A program made the position numbers and the translations under genes. Below, one piece after another: positions 16,862 through 25,533 of a stretch of 64,000 nt of DNA; within the stretch, counting starts at the first letter, position 1, and each line of letters opens with the position of its first letter. The DNA comes from Marimonas arenosa. Its GTDB lineage: Bacteria > Pseudomonadota > Alphaproteobacteria > Rhodobacterales > Rhodobacteraceae. Under the pieces are notes generated by a model, which saw nothing but the letters and a program-made list of their open reading frames with translations, had not been told where the DNA came from and did no database searches. The DNA lies in contig NZ_JANHAX010000008.1 of assembly GCF_030848945.1 (NCBI RefSeq), forward strand, positions 1 to 64,000, written 5' to 3'.

Positions 16862-18817
16862 TCAGTTGCCACTGCGGAACTGCAGCCGCGTCGGCAGGGG
16901 CGGGAAATTGCGGCTTTGCGCGATGTCGTCGACGAAGCCGGCGTCGAACGGCTGGTTCAGATCGGCACCGTCGAAGGGGAAGCTGCCTTGCGGCGTGCGC
17001 GGGTAGGCGCCGTCGTCCAGGGGCGCGACGGCGAGGCTCGCGGCCTTGGCCTCGCGGGCAAGGGCGCGGGTCAGTTTCTTGGCTTCGGCGTCGGAGGACA
17101 CCACCTGCGGTCGCAACAGCACCAGCAGCACGCGCTGGTTCTTCGAGGCGTTCTTGCCGCGGAAGAGGCCGCCGATCAGCGGGATCTTCGACAGGCCGGG
17201 CACCCGCTGGGCGGCCGAGCCGGATCCGTTCTCCAGAAGCCCGCCCAGCATCACCACGTTGCCGTCGCGCACCAGCACGGTGGTCGAGATCGCCCGTTTC
17301 GACGTGATCTCGCCGCCCGAGGCCGAGGTGTTGCGGGTGAGGTTCGAGACCTCCTGGCTGATCACCATCTTAACGGTGCGGTCGGCGTTGATCTGCGGCG
17401 TGACCGCAAGCGTCAGGCCGACGTCCTGGCGCTCGACCGTCTGGAACGGGTTTTCCGGGGCCGAGCCGTCGCCGGTCGAGGTATAGGAGCCGGTGACGAA
17501 GGGCACGTTCTGGGCCACGACGATCTCGGCTTCCCGGTTGTTGAGCGTCATGATCGAGGGAGTCGAGAGCAGCCGGGTCGATTGCTGTGTGGCGACGGCG
17601 GCGAGGAAGCCGGCGATGCCGTGATCGCCGTTTCGGGGCACCCCAGCGACGATGCCGCCATTGCCGGCGTCGATTACCTCGCCGTTGACGATGGACGAGA
17701 CCAGGCTGGTGAGGTTGGGCCGGCCCTGCAGCGTGAATTGCGCGCCGCCGACGATGGCCTGGTTCATGATGCCGCCGAACTGGGCGGTCAGGTCGGAGAA
17801 GCCCTCGACCGTCATTTCGAAGATGACTGCCTCGACCAGCACCTGAGTCGGGCGGCGGTCGAGATAGCGGACCATACCCTGGATATCGTCGATCCGGTCC
17901 TGTGGCGCGGTGATTAACAGCGAGTTGGTCTGCGGTTCGGGCACGATATGGATCTGGCCCTGCGCTTCGGTGGGGGTTTCGCTTTGCAGGGAGCGCAGGA
18001 TGATGTCGGCCAGGGCTGTCGCTTCGGCATAGTTGAGGCCGATGGCGGTCGAGACGGTCGAGTTCTGTTGCGCGTCGAGCCGCCCGGCCAACGTGCGAAC
18101 CTGTTGGCGCAAGTCCTCTGGGCCGGAGATGACGAGCGCGTTGGAACGGCGGTCGACGGTGACCGAGGCGCCTTCGGGCACGATGTTCATCGCCTGCACC
18201 ACCTGCAGCACCTCGGCTGCCTGAGCGTTGCGCAGGCGGATCATCTCGATCGGGTTGTCGGCGGGCTTGTCGAGGCGGCGGATCAGCGCCGCGATCCGAC
18301 GGTGGTTCTGGCCGCGGTCGCTGAGGATGATCAGGTTCGAGCCGGGCACCACCGAGATCACCGCCTCGGCCGGCAGCAGCGGGCGCACGACTTCGAGCAC
18401 CTCCTGCGGCTGGATGTTCTTCAACTCGATGATGCGGGTCTCGTAGGCGGCGTCGGCATTGCCGAGCGGGGTGCCGGGAGCCAGTTCTCGGGCATTGTTC
18501 ATATTGACGATCCGGTCGGAACCGACGCCTTCGATGATGGTCAGGCGGTTCAACTCGAGCACCGACAGGAACACTTCGTATAGTTCGTCCGGGGTCAACT
18601 CGCCCGGGGCCAGCACGGTGACGGTGCCGCGCACCGCCGGATCGAGCACGTAGTTTCGACCGGTCGCTTCGGCCACGATTTCGACGAAGCTGCGCAGATC
18701 GGCGTCGCGCAGATCGAGCCTGACCTGGGCCTGCGTGTGCTGCGGAAGGGTCAGCGCCAGCCCCAATGCCACGACAAGGGCAACGGCCCAAGCCTTTGCT
18801 TTCGCGAGCTTTTTCAT
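16862..18817 (-). CDS. gspD: Type II secretion outer-membrane secretin GspD
   Basis: 651 residues from ATG 18817, where a signal peptide starts (MKKLAKAKAWAVALVVALGL, cleavage near TQA-Q) after an AGAGAGCAGG site. The N0 domain (VRLDLRDADLRSFVEIVAEA) and N1-N3 domains follow (ELKNIQPQEVLEVVRPLLPA, IRLRNAQAAEVLQVVQAMNI, GLNYAEATALADIILRSLQS). The secretin core runs from VLVEAVIFEMTVEGFSDLTA to GLSKIPLIGGLFRGK. It forms the outer-membrane channel. A longer upstream frame has no signal sequence and is not used. Confidence 0.94.
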   Translation of the reverse strand: MKKLAKAKAWAVALVVALGLALTLPQHTQAQVRLDLRDADLRSFVEIVAEATGRNYVLDPAVRGTVTVLAPGELTPDELYEVFLSVLELNRLTIIEGVGSDRIVNMNNARELAPGTPLGNADAAYETRIIELKNIQPQEVLEVVRPLLPAEAVISVVPGSNLIILSDRGQNHRRIAALIRRLDKPADNPIEMIRLRNAQAAEVLQVVQAMNIVPEGASVTVDRRSNALVISGPEDLRQQVRTLAGRLDAQQNSTVSTAIGLNYAEATALADIILRSLQSETPTEAQGQIHIVPEPQTNSLLITAPQDRIDDIQGMVRYLDRRPTQVLVEAVIFEMTVEGFSDLTAQFGGIMNQAIVGGAQFTLQGRPNLTSLVSSIVNGEVIDAGNGGIVAGVPRNGDHGIAGFLAAVATQQSTRLLSTPSIMTLNNREAEIVVAQNVPFVTGSYTSTGDGSAPENPFQTVERQDVGLTLAVTPQINADRTVKMVISQEVSNLTRNTSASGGEITSKRAISTTVLVRDGNVVMLGGLLENGSGSAAQRVPGLSKIPLIGGLFRGKNASKNQRVLLVLLRPQVVSSDAEAKKLTRALAREAKAASLAVAPLDDGAYPRTPQGSFPFDGADLNQPFDAGFVDDIAQSRNFPPLPTRLQFRSGN

Positions 18818-19072
18818 AACCTGCTCTCTGCCTGTTTGCCTGCAAGCGCCCGGCTTTTTGGTGCCGTGGTTCGCGAGAGGCGGCCTCAGTATTTTCGTCA
18901 GTTTACCCGATTGCGCCAAAAAAGACAGGATTTCGTTGCGGGGTGCCCGGATCGGCGCGGATTTGCGACGTGGGCGTGGCAAAGCGGCGACGGTGACGTC
19001 GCGGGCCGCCGAAAGGGCAAGGCCAGCCCACCTCGGCAACGCCTGTTGCGCACCTATCCGAAGGCGGCGGCG

Positions 19073-19549
19073 TTATTCCCGGAAGCCCAGCAGCGTCGGC
19101 TCGGCGGCACCGTCGGTGACCCAGATACCGGCGCTGTCGATGCGATCGATCCGGTAGCCCAATTCGAGTTCTTCGCCCGGGCGTAGCACGCGCTCGCCGG
19201 CCGGGTGCGAGACCAGGGCCCAGATTGCGCCTTCGGTGCGCACCAGGCCCTTGAGTTCGTAGCCGAGGCTTTCGAGCGGCGGCATCTGCGGTTTCGGCGG
19301 CGCGGCCATCACCGGCGCGGGCGGTTGCGGCTCGGATTGTGGCGGCATCGGTGGCATCGGTTCGCCGAACAGCGCCGGCCACACCCGCGGCGACAGCGCC
19401 GCGGCGGGGGGCTGAGGGTCGCCCTCGGCGGCGACGGTCGCCGGGATGACGGCGGCGGGCGGATCTTTCACTTCCTGCCACAGGCCCTGGCCGGCAATCG
19501 CGGCGGCCGTGAGACCGATCAGGGTGAGCAAAGCAGCAACAAAGCGCAT
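19073..19549 (-). CDS. gspC: Type II secretion linker protein GspC
   Basis: 158 residues. One N-terminal membrane helix (residues 1-20), a proline-rich periplasmic linker (PMPPMPPQSEPQPPAPVMAA), then a homology-region domain (LGYELKGLVRTEGAIWALVS, ELELGYRIDRIDSAGIWVTD) that binds GspD. The protein is short: the C-terminal PDZ or coiled-coil domain of many GspC proteins is missing. It is the first gene of the minus-strand block, with a 255-base gap before gspD in which I see no gene. Confidence 0.85.
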   Translation of the reverse strand: MRFVAALLTLIGLTAAAIAGQGLWQEVKDPPAAVIPATVAAEGDPQPPAAALSPRVWPALFGEPMPPMPPQSEPQPPAPVMAAPPKPQMPPLESLGYELKGLVRTEGAIWALVSHPAGERVLRPGEELELGYRIDRIDSAGIWVTDGAAEPTLLGFRE

Positions 19550-19642
19550 CCGAAATCCTGTGGCGGCTTGAAAAACTTGGACCGGTTGAATCCGATATGT
19601 TAATTCTCAGTGAATAATACAACAAAAACACAAGAGAAAACA

Positions 19643-20158
19643 ATGCAGGCAGGACGAACCGCGAGAGCCGGGCTCTTCGGCGTGGCAGTTGTCGCGCTGG
19701 TGGCATGTGAAGAAGGCGCGCCTTTCGGGCACCAGACCTTCCGGGCACAATACGCCGTGGCCCGCGATGCCCTTGAAAACGGACATTACGAGAAAGCCGG
19801 CCGCAGTTATCAGCGGCTGATGGAGCAGGCCGGGCCGTTCGCCCCGCGCATCCGGCTGGAATATGCGCATACGCTGTTGCGCAAGGGCGACTACGCCCAG
19901 GCCGCGGCCCAAGCCGGGACGCTGGTGCAGGGCGAGAAAGGCGCGGCGCGGGCGGCGGCGCTGGCGGTGAAGGCCACCGCCGAGCACGAGATCGCGCTGC
20001 AAATGCTGGCCGCCGGCAACCGCAACGAGGGCAAAAGTTACCTCGAAAGCGCCGACAGGGGGATGGCCGAGGTGTTGAAGACGCATCCCGAGCTTGATCC
20101 GATCGGCAGTCTGGCGGCGCGGCGGGCGAGCATCAAGGTGCGCAAATCCGCCCTGTGA
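19643..20158 (+). CDS. TPR-like lipoprotein next to the T2SS genes
   Basis: 171 residues from ATG 19643 (AAGAGA just upstream). The lipobox VALVAC predicts lipidation of the Cys around residue 21, with EE following. The mature part contains TPR-like helices: FRAQYAVARDALENGHYEKA, YAHTLLRKGDYAQAAAQAGT and a third pair with LAVKATAEHEIALQMLAAGN. It is divergent from gspC across a 93-base promoter region. A pilotin or assembly factor for the secretin would fit its lipid anchor and location, but that is inference. Confidence 0.75.
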   Translation: MQAGRTARAGLFGVAVVALVACEEGAPFGHQTFRAQYAVARDALENGHYEKAGRSYQRLMEQAGPFAPRIRLEYAHTLLRKGDYAQAAAQAGTLVQGEKGAARAAALAVKATAEHEIALQMLAAGNRNEGKSYLESADRGMAEVLKTHPELDPIGSLAARRASIKVRKSAL

Positions 20159-20284
20159 CCCGGTTATCAGCGGACATCGCTCGTGTCTCGGTCGCCCCGC
20201 TGTTGGCCAGGGCGGTCTGGTGTACCGTGTGGCGTTCGTCCGGGTTGATGCGCGGGCCGGGAGCAACCGCCCGAGCAGCGGCGT

Positions 20285-20884
20285 TTACGATCCGGAGTCC
20301 AGGGTCGAGATGTCGCTGAGCCCGTCGCCTTTCCAGAAGGCCATGGCCAACAGCGGCGCGGCGCGCATGCTGAAGCCGTGCGACTGGTTCGGCGCGTGGT
20401 GCACCAGCGTGCCGGGCGCAGCCTCGATCGGAGCCCGGCCAGCACTGTCGAAGCGGGCGCCGCCGGCGAGCACGCAGTAGATCTCTTCGGGCGCGTGGTG
20501 GTGTTGCGGATAGCTCAGGCCCTGTTCCCAGTAACCGACCGAGACGCGCAGGGCGTCGGTGGCGTATGGGCCGTCGGGCGCCACAAGGTTGAACCAGCCG
20601 TAATTGGCCAGGTAATGCGCCCCGACCTGGTCCTCGGAATAGCTTTGCTGCCAGCAAAGATGCGGGGCGGCGGCGAGCACGGAGAAGGTGAGTTCGATCG
20701 TCTGCGGTCCTGCCAAGGACATCAGCGCCGGCAGGCGGTCGGTCACCGGCAGGGCGCGCGGCTCGGGGCGGTTGTAATCAAGCCGCTCGAGCCTGTCGCC
20801 GACGAAGGCACCGAGCGCCGGTGTCGCGGAGACGAGGGTGCGGGTGGCCAGCAGCAGGGTGGCAAGCGCGTCGTCGGGGGTCAT
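20285..20884 (-). CDS. Cupin-type DMSP-lyase-like protein (DddQ family)
   Basis: 199 residues. The C-terminal cupin has Y-P-Q-H-H-H-A-P-E-E-I-Y followed about 33 residues later by a His in APNQSHGF. This spacing (Tyr, +5 His, +9 Glu, +11 Tyr, late His) matches the metal and catalytic residues known for DddQ-type DMSP lyases, which split dimethylsulfoniopropionate to DMS and acrylate. The N-terminal helical part is also of DMSP-lyase type. It is coupled (four-base overlap) to an MDR dehydrogenase gene upstream. Substrate identity is inferred; another cupin lyase is possible. Confidence 0.68.
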   Translation of the reverse strand: MTPDDALATLLLATRTLVSATPALGAFVGDRLERLDYNRPEPRALPVTDRLPALMSLAGPQTIELTFSVLAAAPHLCWQQSYSEDQVGAHYLANYGWFNLVAPDGPYATDALRVSVGYWEQGLSYPQHHHAPEEIYCVLAGGARFDSAGRAPIEAAPGTLVHHAPNQSHGFSMRAAPLLAMAFWKGDGLSDISTLDSGS

Positions 20885-21963
20885 GGGATCACCACAAGGT
20901 TGCCGGTGTGTGTCTTGGCGATGAAGGCGGCCTGGGCGTCGCGCAGGTCTTCCAGCCGGTAGGTGGCGGCGAGCGCCGGCTTGACCGCGCCGCTTTCGAT
21001 ATACCGCACCAGCCGCGGCATGACTTCGGTATCGAGCACGGTCGAGCCGTAGAAGGTGAGGTCGCGCAGGTACAGGGTGCGCAGGTCGAGCGTGACCATT
21101 GGCCCGGCGATGGCGCCCGAACAGGTATAGCGGCCGCCGGGCTCGAGGATGTCGATCAGGGCCGGCCAGACCGGCCCGCCGACGATATCGGCGACGACGG
21201 TGATCTTTTCGTCGCCCAGTGCTGCGCGGAGGTCTTCCGGCGCGCGCGCCAGGATGCGGTCGGGGCCGAGCCTGGCGACGCTTTCATGCTTGGCCTCGGA
21301 AGCCATGGCGATCACCCGGGCGCCGCGGCGTTTGGCGAGCTGCACCAGGGCCCCGCCGACACCGCCCGAAGCGCCGGGGACGAGAACGGTGTCGTGGTCC
21401 GTCACCCCGGCCCGGGTGAGCATGCCTTCGGCGGTCGAGTAGGAGCAGGAGAAGGTGGCGAGTTCCGCGTCGCTCAGGTCACTGTTCACGGCGAGGGCAT
21501 TTGGCGACGGGATCGCGGTGTATTCGGCAAAACCGCCGTCGCGTTCCGAGCCGTAGTAGCCGGCCTTGGCTGCGTTGTCGGGATCATCGGCGTCGCGCAG
21601 CCAGTTGTCGGTGATGACGCGTTCGCCGATCCGGGACGGGGCGACGGCGTCGCCGACCGACACGATCGTGCCGCAGACATCGGCGCCTTGAATGCGGGGG
21701 AACGACAGCGGCCGGCCGCCCCAGGACGGGTCTTGGCTGCCGACGTCCTCATGGGCGTCGCCGGTTGTGGCCTCGTCCACCGACTTGGAATACCAGCCCG
21801 AGCGCGTATTGACGTCGGTGTTGTTCAGGCCGCAGGCTCCGACCCGGATCAGCACCTCGCCGCGGCCCGGTTGCGGAGTCGGCCAGTCAACATGCCACTG
21901 ATACTTGTCGAGGCCGCCGTGGCCGGTGAGGACCATTGCCTTCATGGTCTTCGGGATGGTCAT
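20881..21963 (-). CDS. Medium-chain zinc-type alcohol dehydrogenase family protein
   Basis: 360 residues from ATG 21963 with a GAGGT site. The GroES-like domain is at the N-terminus (KAMVLTGHGGLDKYQWHVDW, GEVLIRVGACGLNNTDVNTR), then the Rossmann domain with VLVPGASGGVGGALVQLAKR near residue 200 and the late IESGAVKPALAATYRLEDL. A roughly 30-residue insertion after NTRSGWYS separates it from the canonical quinone oxidoreductases and from AcuI. It is the first gene of a two-gene operon with the DMSP-lyase-like cupin, so it may act on a product of that pathway (inference). Confidence 0.8.
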   Translation of the reverse strand: MTIPKTMKAMVLTGHGGLDKYQWHVDWPTPQPGRGEVLIRVGACGLNNTDVNTRSGWYSKSVDEATTGDAHEDVGSQDPSWGGRPLSFPRIQGADVCGTIVSVGDAVAPSRIGERVITDNWLRDADDPDNAAKAGYYGSERDGGFAEYTAIPSPNALAVNSDLSDAELATFSCSYSTAEGMLTRAGVTDHDTVLVPGASGGVGGALVQLAKRRGARVIAMASEAKHESVARLGPDRILARAPEDLRAALGDEKITVVADIVGGPVWPALIDILEPGGRYTCSGAIAGPMVTLDLRTLYLRDLTFYGSTVLDTEVMPRLVRYIESGAVKPALAATYRLEDLRDAQAAFIAKTHTGNLVVIP

Positions 21964-22102
21964 GGGTACCTCGTGTCTTCTTGGCGCGCGGTTTCGGGAA
22001 GACCCTCGGCGGGTACGCCCGAAAGGACTTGGGTCCGGCGCCACAGGCGCTAGAGTTGGAGGATAAACCGAAGCACGGTTTGCCATCGGGGGTCAATCCG
22101 AC

Positions 22103-22762
22103 ATGAAACGCTATGGGTTCTACTACCATCCGATCCCGTTTCGCGGACATTTCATCCGCTATGTCCTGGCAGAGGCCGGACAGGAGTGGGACGAGCCGGG
22201 TCACGACGAGGTGATGCGGCTGAAAGCACTGCCGGTGGCGGAGCAGCCGGTGCCGTTCATGGCGCCGCCGGTGCTGCATGACCGGGACCGCGATCTGTGG
22301 CTGCCGCAGATGCCCGCCATCGTCATGCATCTGGGCCGCGAGCATGGGCTGAGCCGGGATGCCGACCTCGAGCTGCGGTTGTTGTGCGATGCATCGGACA
22401 TCCTGTTCGAGATCACCCGCTGGCATGGAGCGCAGATGTGGGAGGCCAAAAGCTGGGCGGCGTTCACTGGCGGACGATTGCCGCGCTGGATGCGGATGCA
22501 CGAGCGTCTTGCAGGGTCGGCTGAGGGGCTGGCCGATCTGGTGCTGGCGGCGCTGTGGCATACGATGGTGGACCGGCTGCCGGGACTGCGGGCCCTGTTG
22601 CACGACACCGCGCCCCGGCTGGAGGCGCGGGTGGACGCGGTGGCGGCGTCGCCGCGCGTGGCGGCGATGCTGGAGACATGGAGCGGGCGCGAACCGCGGT
22701 ATTGCGCGGGGCAGATCGAGGCCTCGCTGCTGGACATGCTGGAGAAAGGACCTGAGGCATGA
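22103..22762 (+). CDS. Glutathione S-transferase family protein
   Basis: 219 residues. The N-terminal thioredoxin-like part reads YGFYYHPIPFRGHFIRYVLA with the substrate-binding segment LPQMPAIVMHLGREHGL, and the C-terminal part is all-helical as in GSTs (LRLLCDASDILFEIT, AASPRVAAMLETW). The glutathione-activating residue cannot be named from sequence alone. It overlaps the next gene by four bases, so it forms a two-gene unit with a CMD-family protein. Confidence 0.75.
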   Translation: MKRYGFYYHPIPFRGHFIRYVLAEAGQEWDEPGHDEVMRLKALPVAEQPVPFMAPPVLHDRDRDLWLPQMPAIVMHLGREHGLSRDADLELRLLCDASDILFEITRWHGAQMWEAKSWAAFTGGRLPRWMRMHERLAGSAEGLADLVLAALWHTMVDRLPGLRALLHDTAPRLEARVDAVAASPRVAAMLETWSGREPRYCAGQIEASLLDMLEKGPEA

Positions 22763-23148
22763 GCACATTCGACGAAGATCTGTTCCTGAAGGGGTTGGAG
22801 CAACGCAAGGGCACGCTGGGGGCGGCCTATGTCGAGAACAACCTCGCAGCCGCCGATGACTTTTCCCGGCCGTTCCAAGAGGCGATGACAGCATGGTGCT
22901 GGGGCTTCGGCTGGGGCGACGAGGTGATCGAACCCAAGACGCGCAGCATGATGAACCTCGCCATGATCGGGGCGCTGGGCAAGATGTATGAATGGGAAAT
23001 CCATTGCCGTGGGGCGCTGAACAACGGGGTCTCCAAGGAAGAGATCCGCGCCATCGTGCACGTGGTGGGCATCTATTGTGGGGTGCCGCAGGCGCTGGAA
23101 TGCTTCCGGGTGGCGCGCAAGGTGCTGACCGAAGAAGGATTGCTGTGA
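22759..23148 (+). CDS. Carboxymuconolactone decarboxylase family protein
   Basis: 129 residues, the normal length for a single CMD domain. Core motif: EPKTRSMMNLAMIGALGKMY followed by EIHCRGALNNGVSKEEIRAI and VGIYCGVPQALECFRVARKV. There is no CxxC peroxidase pair, so it resembles the gamma-carboxymuconolactone decarboxylase type rather than AhpD. The true substrate is not known. It is coupled to the GST gene. Confidence 0.8.
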   Translation: MSTFDEDLFLKGLEQRKGTLGAAYVENNLAAADDFSRPFQEAMTAWCWGFGWGDEVIEPKTRSMMNLAMIGALGKMYEWEIHCRGALNNGVSKEEIRAIVHVVGIYCGVPQALECFRVARKVLTEEGLL

Positions 23149-23228
23149 GGGTGGCCAGGGCGTTGCCGCGGTTCGTGCCAGTGTGTCACTGGCGGCGTCT
23201 GTCCAAATCGAGACCGGCCGTGGTGCTT

Positions 23229-23888
23229 CTACGTCTGGCGCGCGTGCACGTGGTTGATCACGTCGAGCGCCATGGCGTCTGAAAAGCTGACATGGGCGAT
23301 CATCAGGATGCGGGCGGTGTCGCCGTCATGGTCGAGCACCGCGCGGCAGATCGCGTCGTGGTCTTGGGCCGAGCGGCCGGGTTCGCCCGGCAGCGCGTGA
23401 CGCGCCGCGAGATAGCCGACGAGACGGTTGGCGGTCTGAAAGACGGCCTGTTCGAGAAATTCGTTGCCGGCGGCGTCGATCAGGGCGCGGTGAAAGGCGA
23501 GATTGAGGTCGAAATAATCGTCATTACCGGGTCGGGGCGACGGGGCGAAGTCGAGACAGGCGCGGGTGGCGGCCTGAAGCCGTGTGGCTTGATCGGGGGT
23601 GATGCGGCGGGCGGCGCGGAAGGCGACGGCGCCTTCGGTCTCGGCCTGCACCTCGATCATCTTCATCAGTCCTTCTAGGTCGAGCGACATGATGCGGGCG
23701 CCGCCACGCGGCCGGCGTTCGATCACGCCGGTGGCTTCGAGCGAAATCAGCGCCTCGCGCACCGGCGTGCCCGAGAGGTGCAGCCGGTCGCGCAGATCGG
23801 CCTCGTCGATGCGGTCGCCGGGCATCAGGTCGCGCGACAGCACGCGGGACAGGATGTCGTGGCGAACCTGGTCTGCTTGTGCGCCCAT
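23229..23888 (-). CDS. GntR-family (FCD) regulator, probably of malonate genes (MatR-like)
   Basis: 219 residues from ATG 23888 with AAAGGA upstream. The N-terminal winged helix-turn-helix (DEADLRDRLHLSGTPVREAL, ISLEATGVIERRPRGGARI) is followed by an all-helical FCD effector domain (FDLNLAFHRALIDAAGNEFL, DHDAICRAVLDHDGDTARIL) with histidines suited to metal binding. It is divergent from the amidase, malonyl-CoA decarboxylase and synthetase genes. In rhizobia a GntR protein, MatR, controls matABC, so a malonate-responsive repressor is the likely role. A longer in-frame extension is rejected. Confidence 0.82.
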   Translation of the reverse strand: MGAQADQVRHDILSRVLSRDLMPGDRIDEADLRDRLHLSGTPVREALISLEATGVIERRPRGGARIMSLDLEGLMKMIEVQAETEGAVAFRAARRITPDQATRLQAATRACLDFAPSPRPGNDDYFDLNLAFHRALIDAAGNEFLEQAVFQTANRLVGYLAARHALPGEPGRSAQDHDAICRAVLDHDGDTARILMIAHVSFSDAMALDVINHVHARQT

Positions 23889-23963
23889 GGTGTTCCTTTG
23901 GTCCGATCTCGTGCAAGTCCTGCCAGTGAAGCTTATCACAGCTCTAAATACTAGTATGAAGTT

Positions 23964-24003
23964 TATAATTATAATTATAGATTGACTAAATGCAATAATT
24001 GCA
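23964..24003. promoter_or_regulatory. AT-rich palindromes between the GntR regulator and the malonate operon
   Basis: Two perfect palindromes lie in a sharply AT-rich stretch: TATAATTATAATTATA at 23964-23979 and TGCAATAATTGCA at 23991-24003. They lie in the divergent intergenic region and are the best candidates for the regulator's operators. Confidence 0.5.
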
Positions 24004-24071
24004 TCAACTTTCCTCCTGACTGGTGATAGCCGGGCGCTGATTCTGCGAACCCGCCTGCGAAAGGTACCACG

Positions 24072-25526
24072 ATGATTGAACAGGACTTCCCCGCATTTTC
24101 TGGCCCGGAGCTTTGCCGGATGGAGGCGCATGAGGTCGTGGCGCTGTTACGTAAGCGCGAGCTGTCACCCAGCGAAGTGCTGGCGGCGGCGCGTGCACGG
24201 GTCGCGGCGGTGGACGGGGTGGTCAATGCGATGCCCGTGACCTGTTGGGAGCGGGCCGAGGCCGCGGCCGGTCGGCTGGAAGGCGGCGAAATTGGCAATC
24301 CCGGCTGGCTGGCCGGGCTGCCCATCGCGATCAAGGACCTGACCGAAGTGGCGGGTGTGCGCACCACGTTCGGCACCAGGGCGCTGGCGGACAACGTGCC
24401 GGAGACCAGCGATCCGCTGGTCGAACGGCTGGAGGCGCGCGGCGGGATCGTCGTGGGCAAGACCAACACGCCGGAATTCGGCGCTGGCGGCAATACCTTC
24501 AACGACGTGTTCGGCCCGACCTTCAACCCGTGGCACACGGCCCTGAACGCGGGCGGCTCGTCTGGCGGGGCGGCGGCGTCGCTGGCCACCGGCGAGGTCT
24601 GGCTGAGCCATGGGTCGGACCATGGCGGCAGCCTGCGCACGCCGGCGAGTTTCTGCGGCGTGGTCGGGCTGCGTCCCAGCCCGGGGCGCGCCGGGGGCGC
24701 GTCGCGCGATGCGGGGTTCTTCATCGAGGGGGTGCAGGGGCCAATGGCACGCTCGGTGATGGATTGTGCGCTGTTCCTTGACGCGATGGCGGGGTTCGAG
24801 CCGCGCTTTCCGATCTCGTACCCCGCGCCGGAGCGGCCGTTTCAGGAGGCGGTGGCGCAGGCAAGCGATGGCGGGGGATTGCGGATTGCCTTTACGCCCG
24901 ATCTGAACGGTTTTTCGCCGGTGGATGGCGAGGTGGCGGAGCATCTCGCAGGGGTGATGTCACGGTTGGAGCGCAACGGCGCCACGGTCGAGGAGACCTG
25001 CCCGGAGTTGCCAGAACTGGAACGGACCTATCACACGTTGCGCGGACTGATGTGGGCGACGACGGGACGGCGGATCGCGCCGGCGACACGCCGCCATTTC
25101 AAGGCGACGCTGGAAGAAAACATGGCCTTCGGCGAGGCGCTGAGCGTGGGTGATCTGTGTGACGCGCAGCTGAACCGCTCGGCCATCTTCAACAACATGC
25201 TCGCGCTGTTCGACCGTTTCGACGTGCTGGCGCTGCCGACGGTGGGCTGCCTGCCGCATGATCAGTCCGAGGAATGGGTGCACGAGATCGGCGGGCGTGA
25301 GCTTGGCGGCTATATGGACTGGTTGCGCTTTGCGTTTCTGTCTACGGTGACGGGGCTGCCGGCGATCTCGGTGCCGGCCGGGCTGGGGCCGCGGGGGCTG
25401 CCGGTGGGGCTGCAGCTGATCGGGCGGCCGCGCGGCGAGGCGGCGCTGCTGGCGGCGGCACGGTCGGTGGAACTGACGGTCGGCGGGCCGCTGGGCCCGA
25501 TCGATCCGGTGACGAGGAAAGGCTGA
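24072..25526 (+). CDS. Amidase-signature hydrolase (malonamidase-like)
   Basis: 484 residues. The amidase-signature Ser-cisSer-Lys triad is intact: Lys about 88 (LPIAIKDLTEVAG), cis-Ser about 163 (NAGGSSGGAAA), nucleophile Ser about 187 (GSDHGGSLRTPASF). The context, directly upstream of malonyl-CoA decarboxylase and synthetase and divergent from a MatR-like regulator, suggests release of malonate from malonamate, as for malonamidase E2 of Bradyrhizobium. Other amides cannot be excluded. The stop is 7 bases from the next start. Confidence 0.85.
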   Translation: MIEQDFPAFSGPELCRMEAHEVVALLRKRELSPSEVLAAARARVAAVDGVVNAMPVTCWERAEAAAGRLEGGEIGNPGWLAGLPIAIKDLTEVAGVRTTFGTRALADNVPETSDPLVERLEARGGIVVGKTNTPEFGAGGNTFNDVFGPTFNPWHTALNAGGSSGGAAASLATGEVWLSHGSDHGGSLRTPASFCGVVGLRPSPGRAGGASRDAGFFIEGVQGPMARSVMDCALFLDAMAGFEPRFPISYPAPERPFQEAVAQASDGGGLRIAFTPDLNGFSPVDGEVAEHLAGVMSRLERNGATVEETCPELPELERTYHTLRGLMWATTGRRIAPATRRHFKATLEENMAFGEALSVGDLCDAQLNRSAIFNNMLALFDRFDVLALPTVGCLPHDQSEEWVHEIGGRELGGYMDWLRFAFLSTVTGLPAISVPAGLGPRGLPVGLQLIGRPRGEAALLAAARSVELTVGGPLGPIDPVTRKG

Positions 25527-25533
25527 GGCTGAG

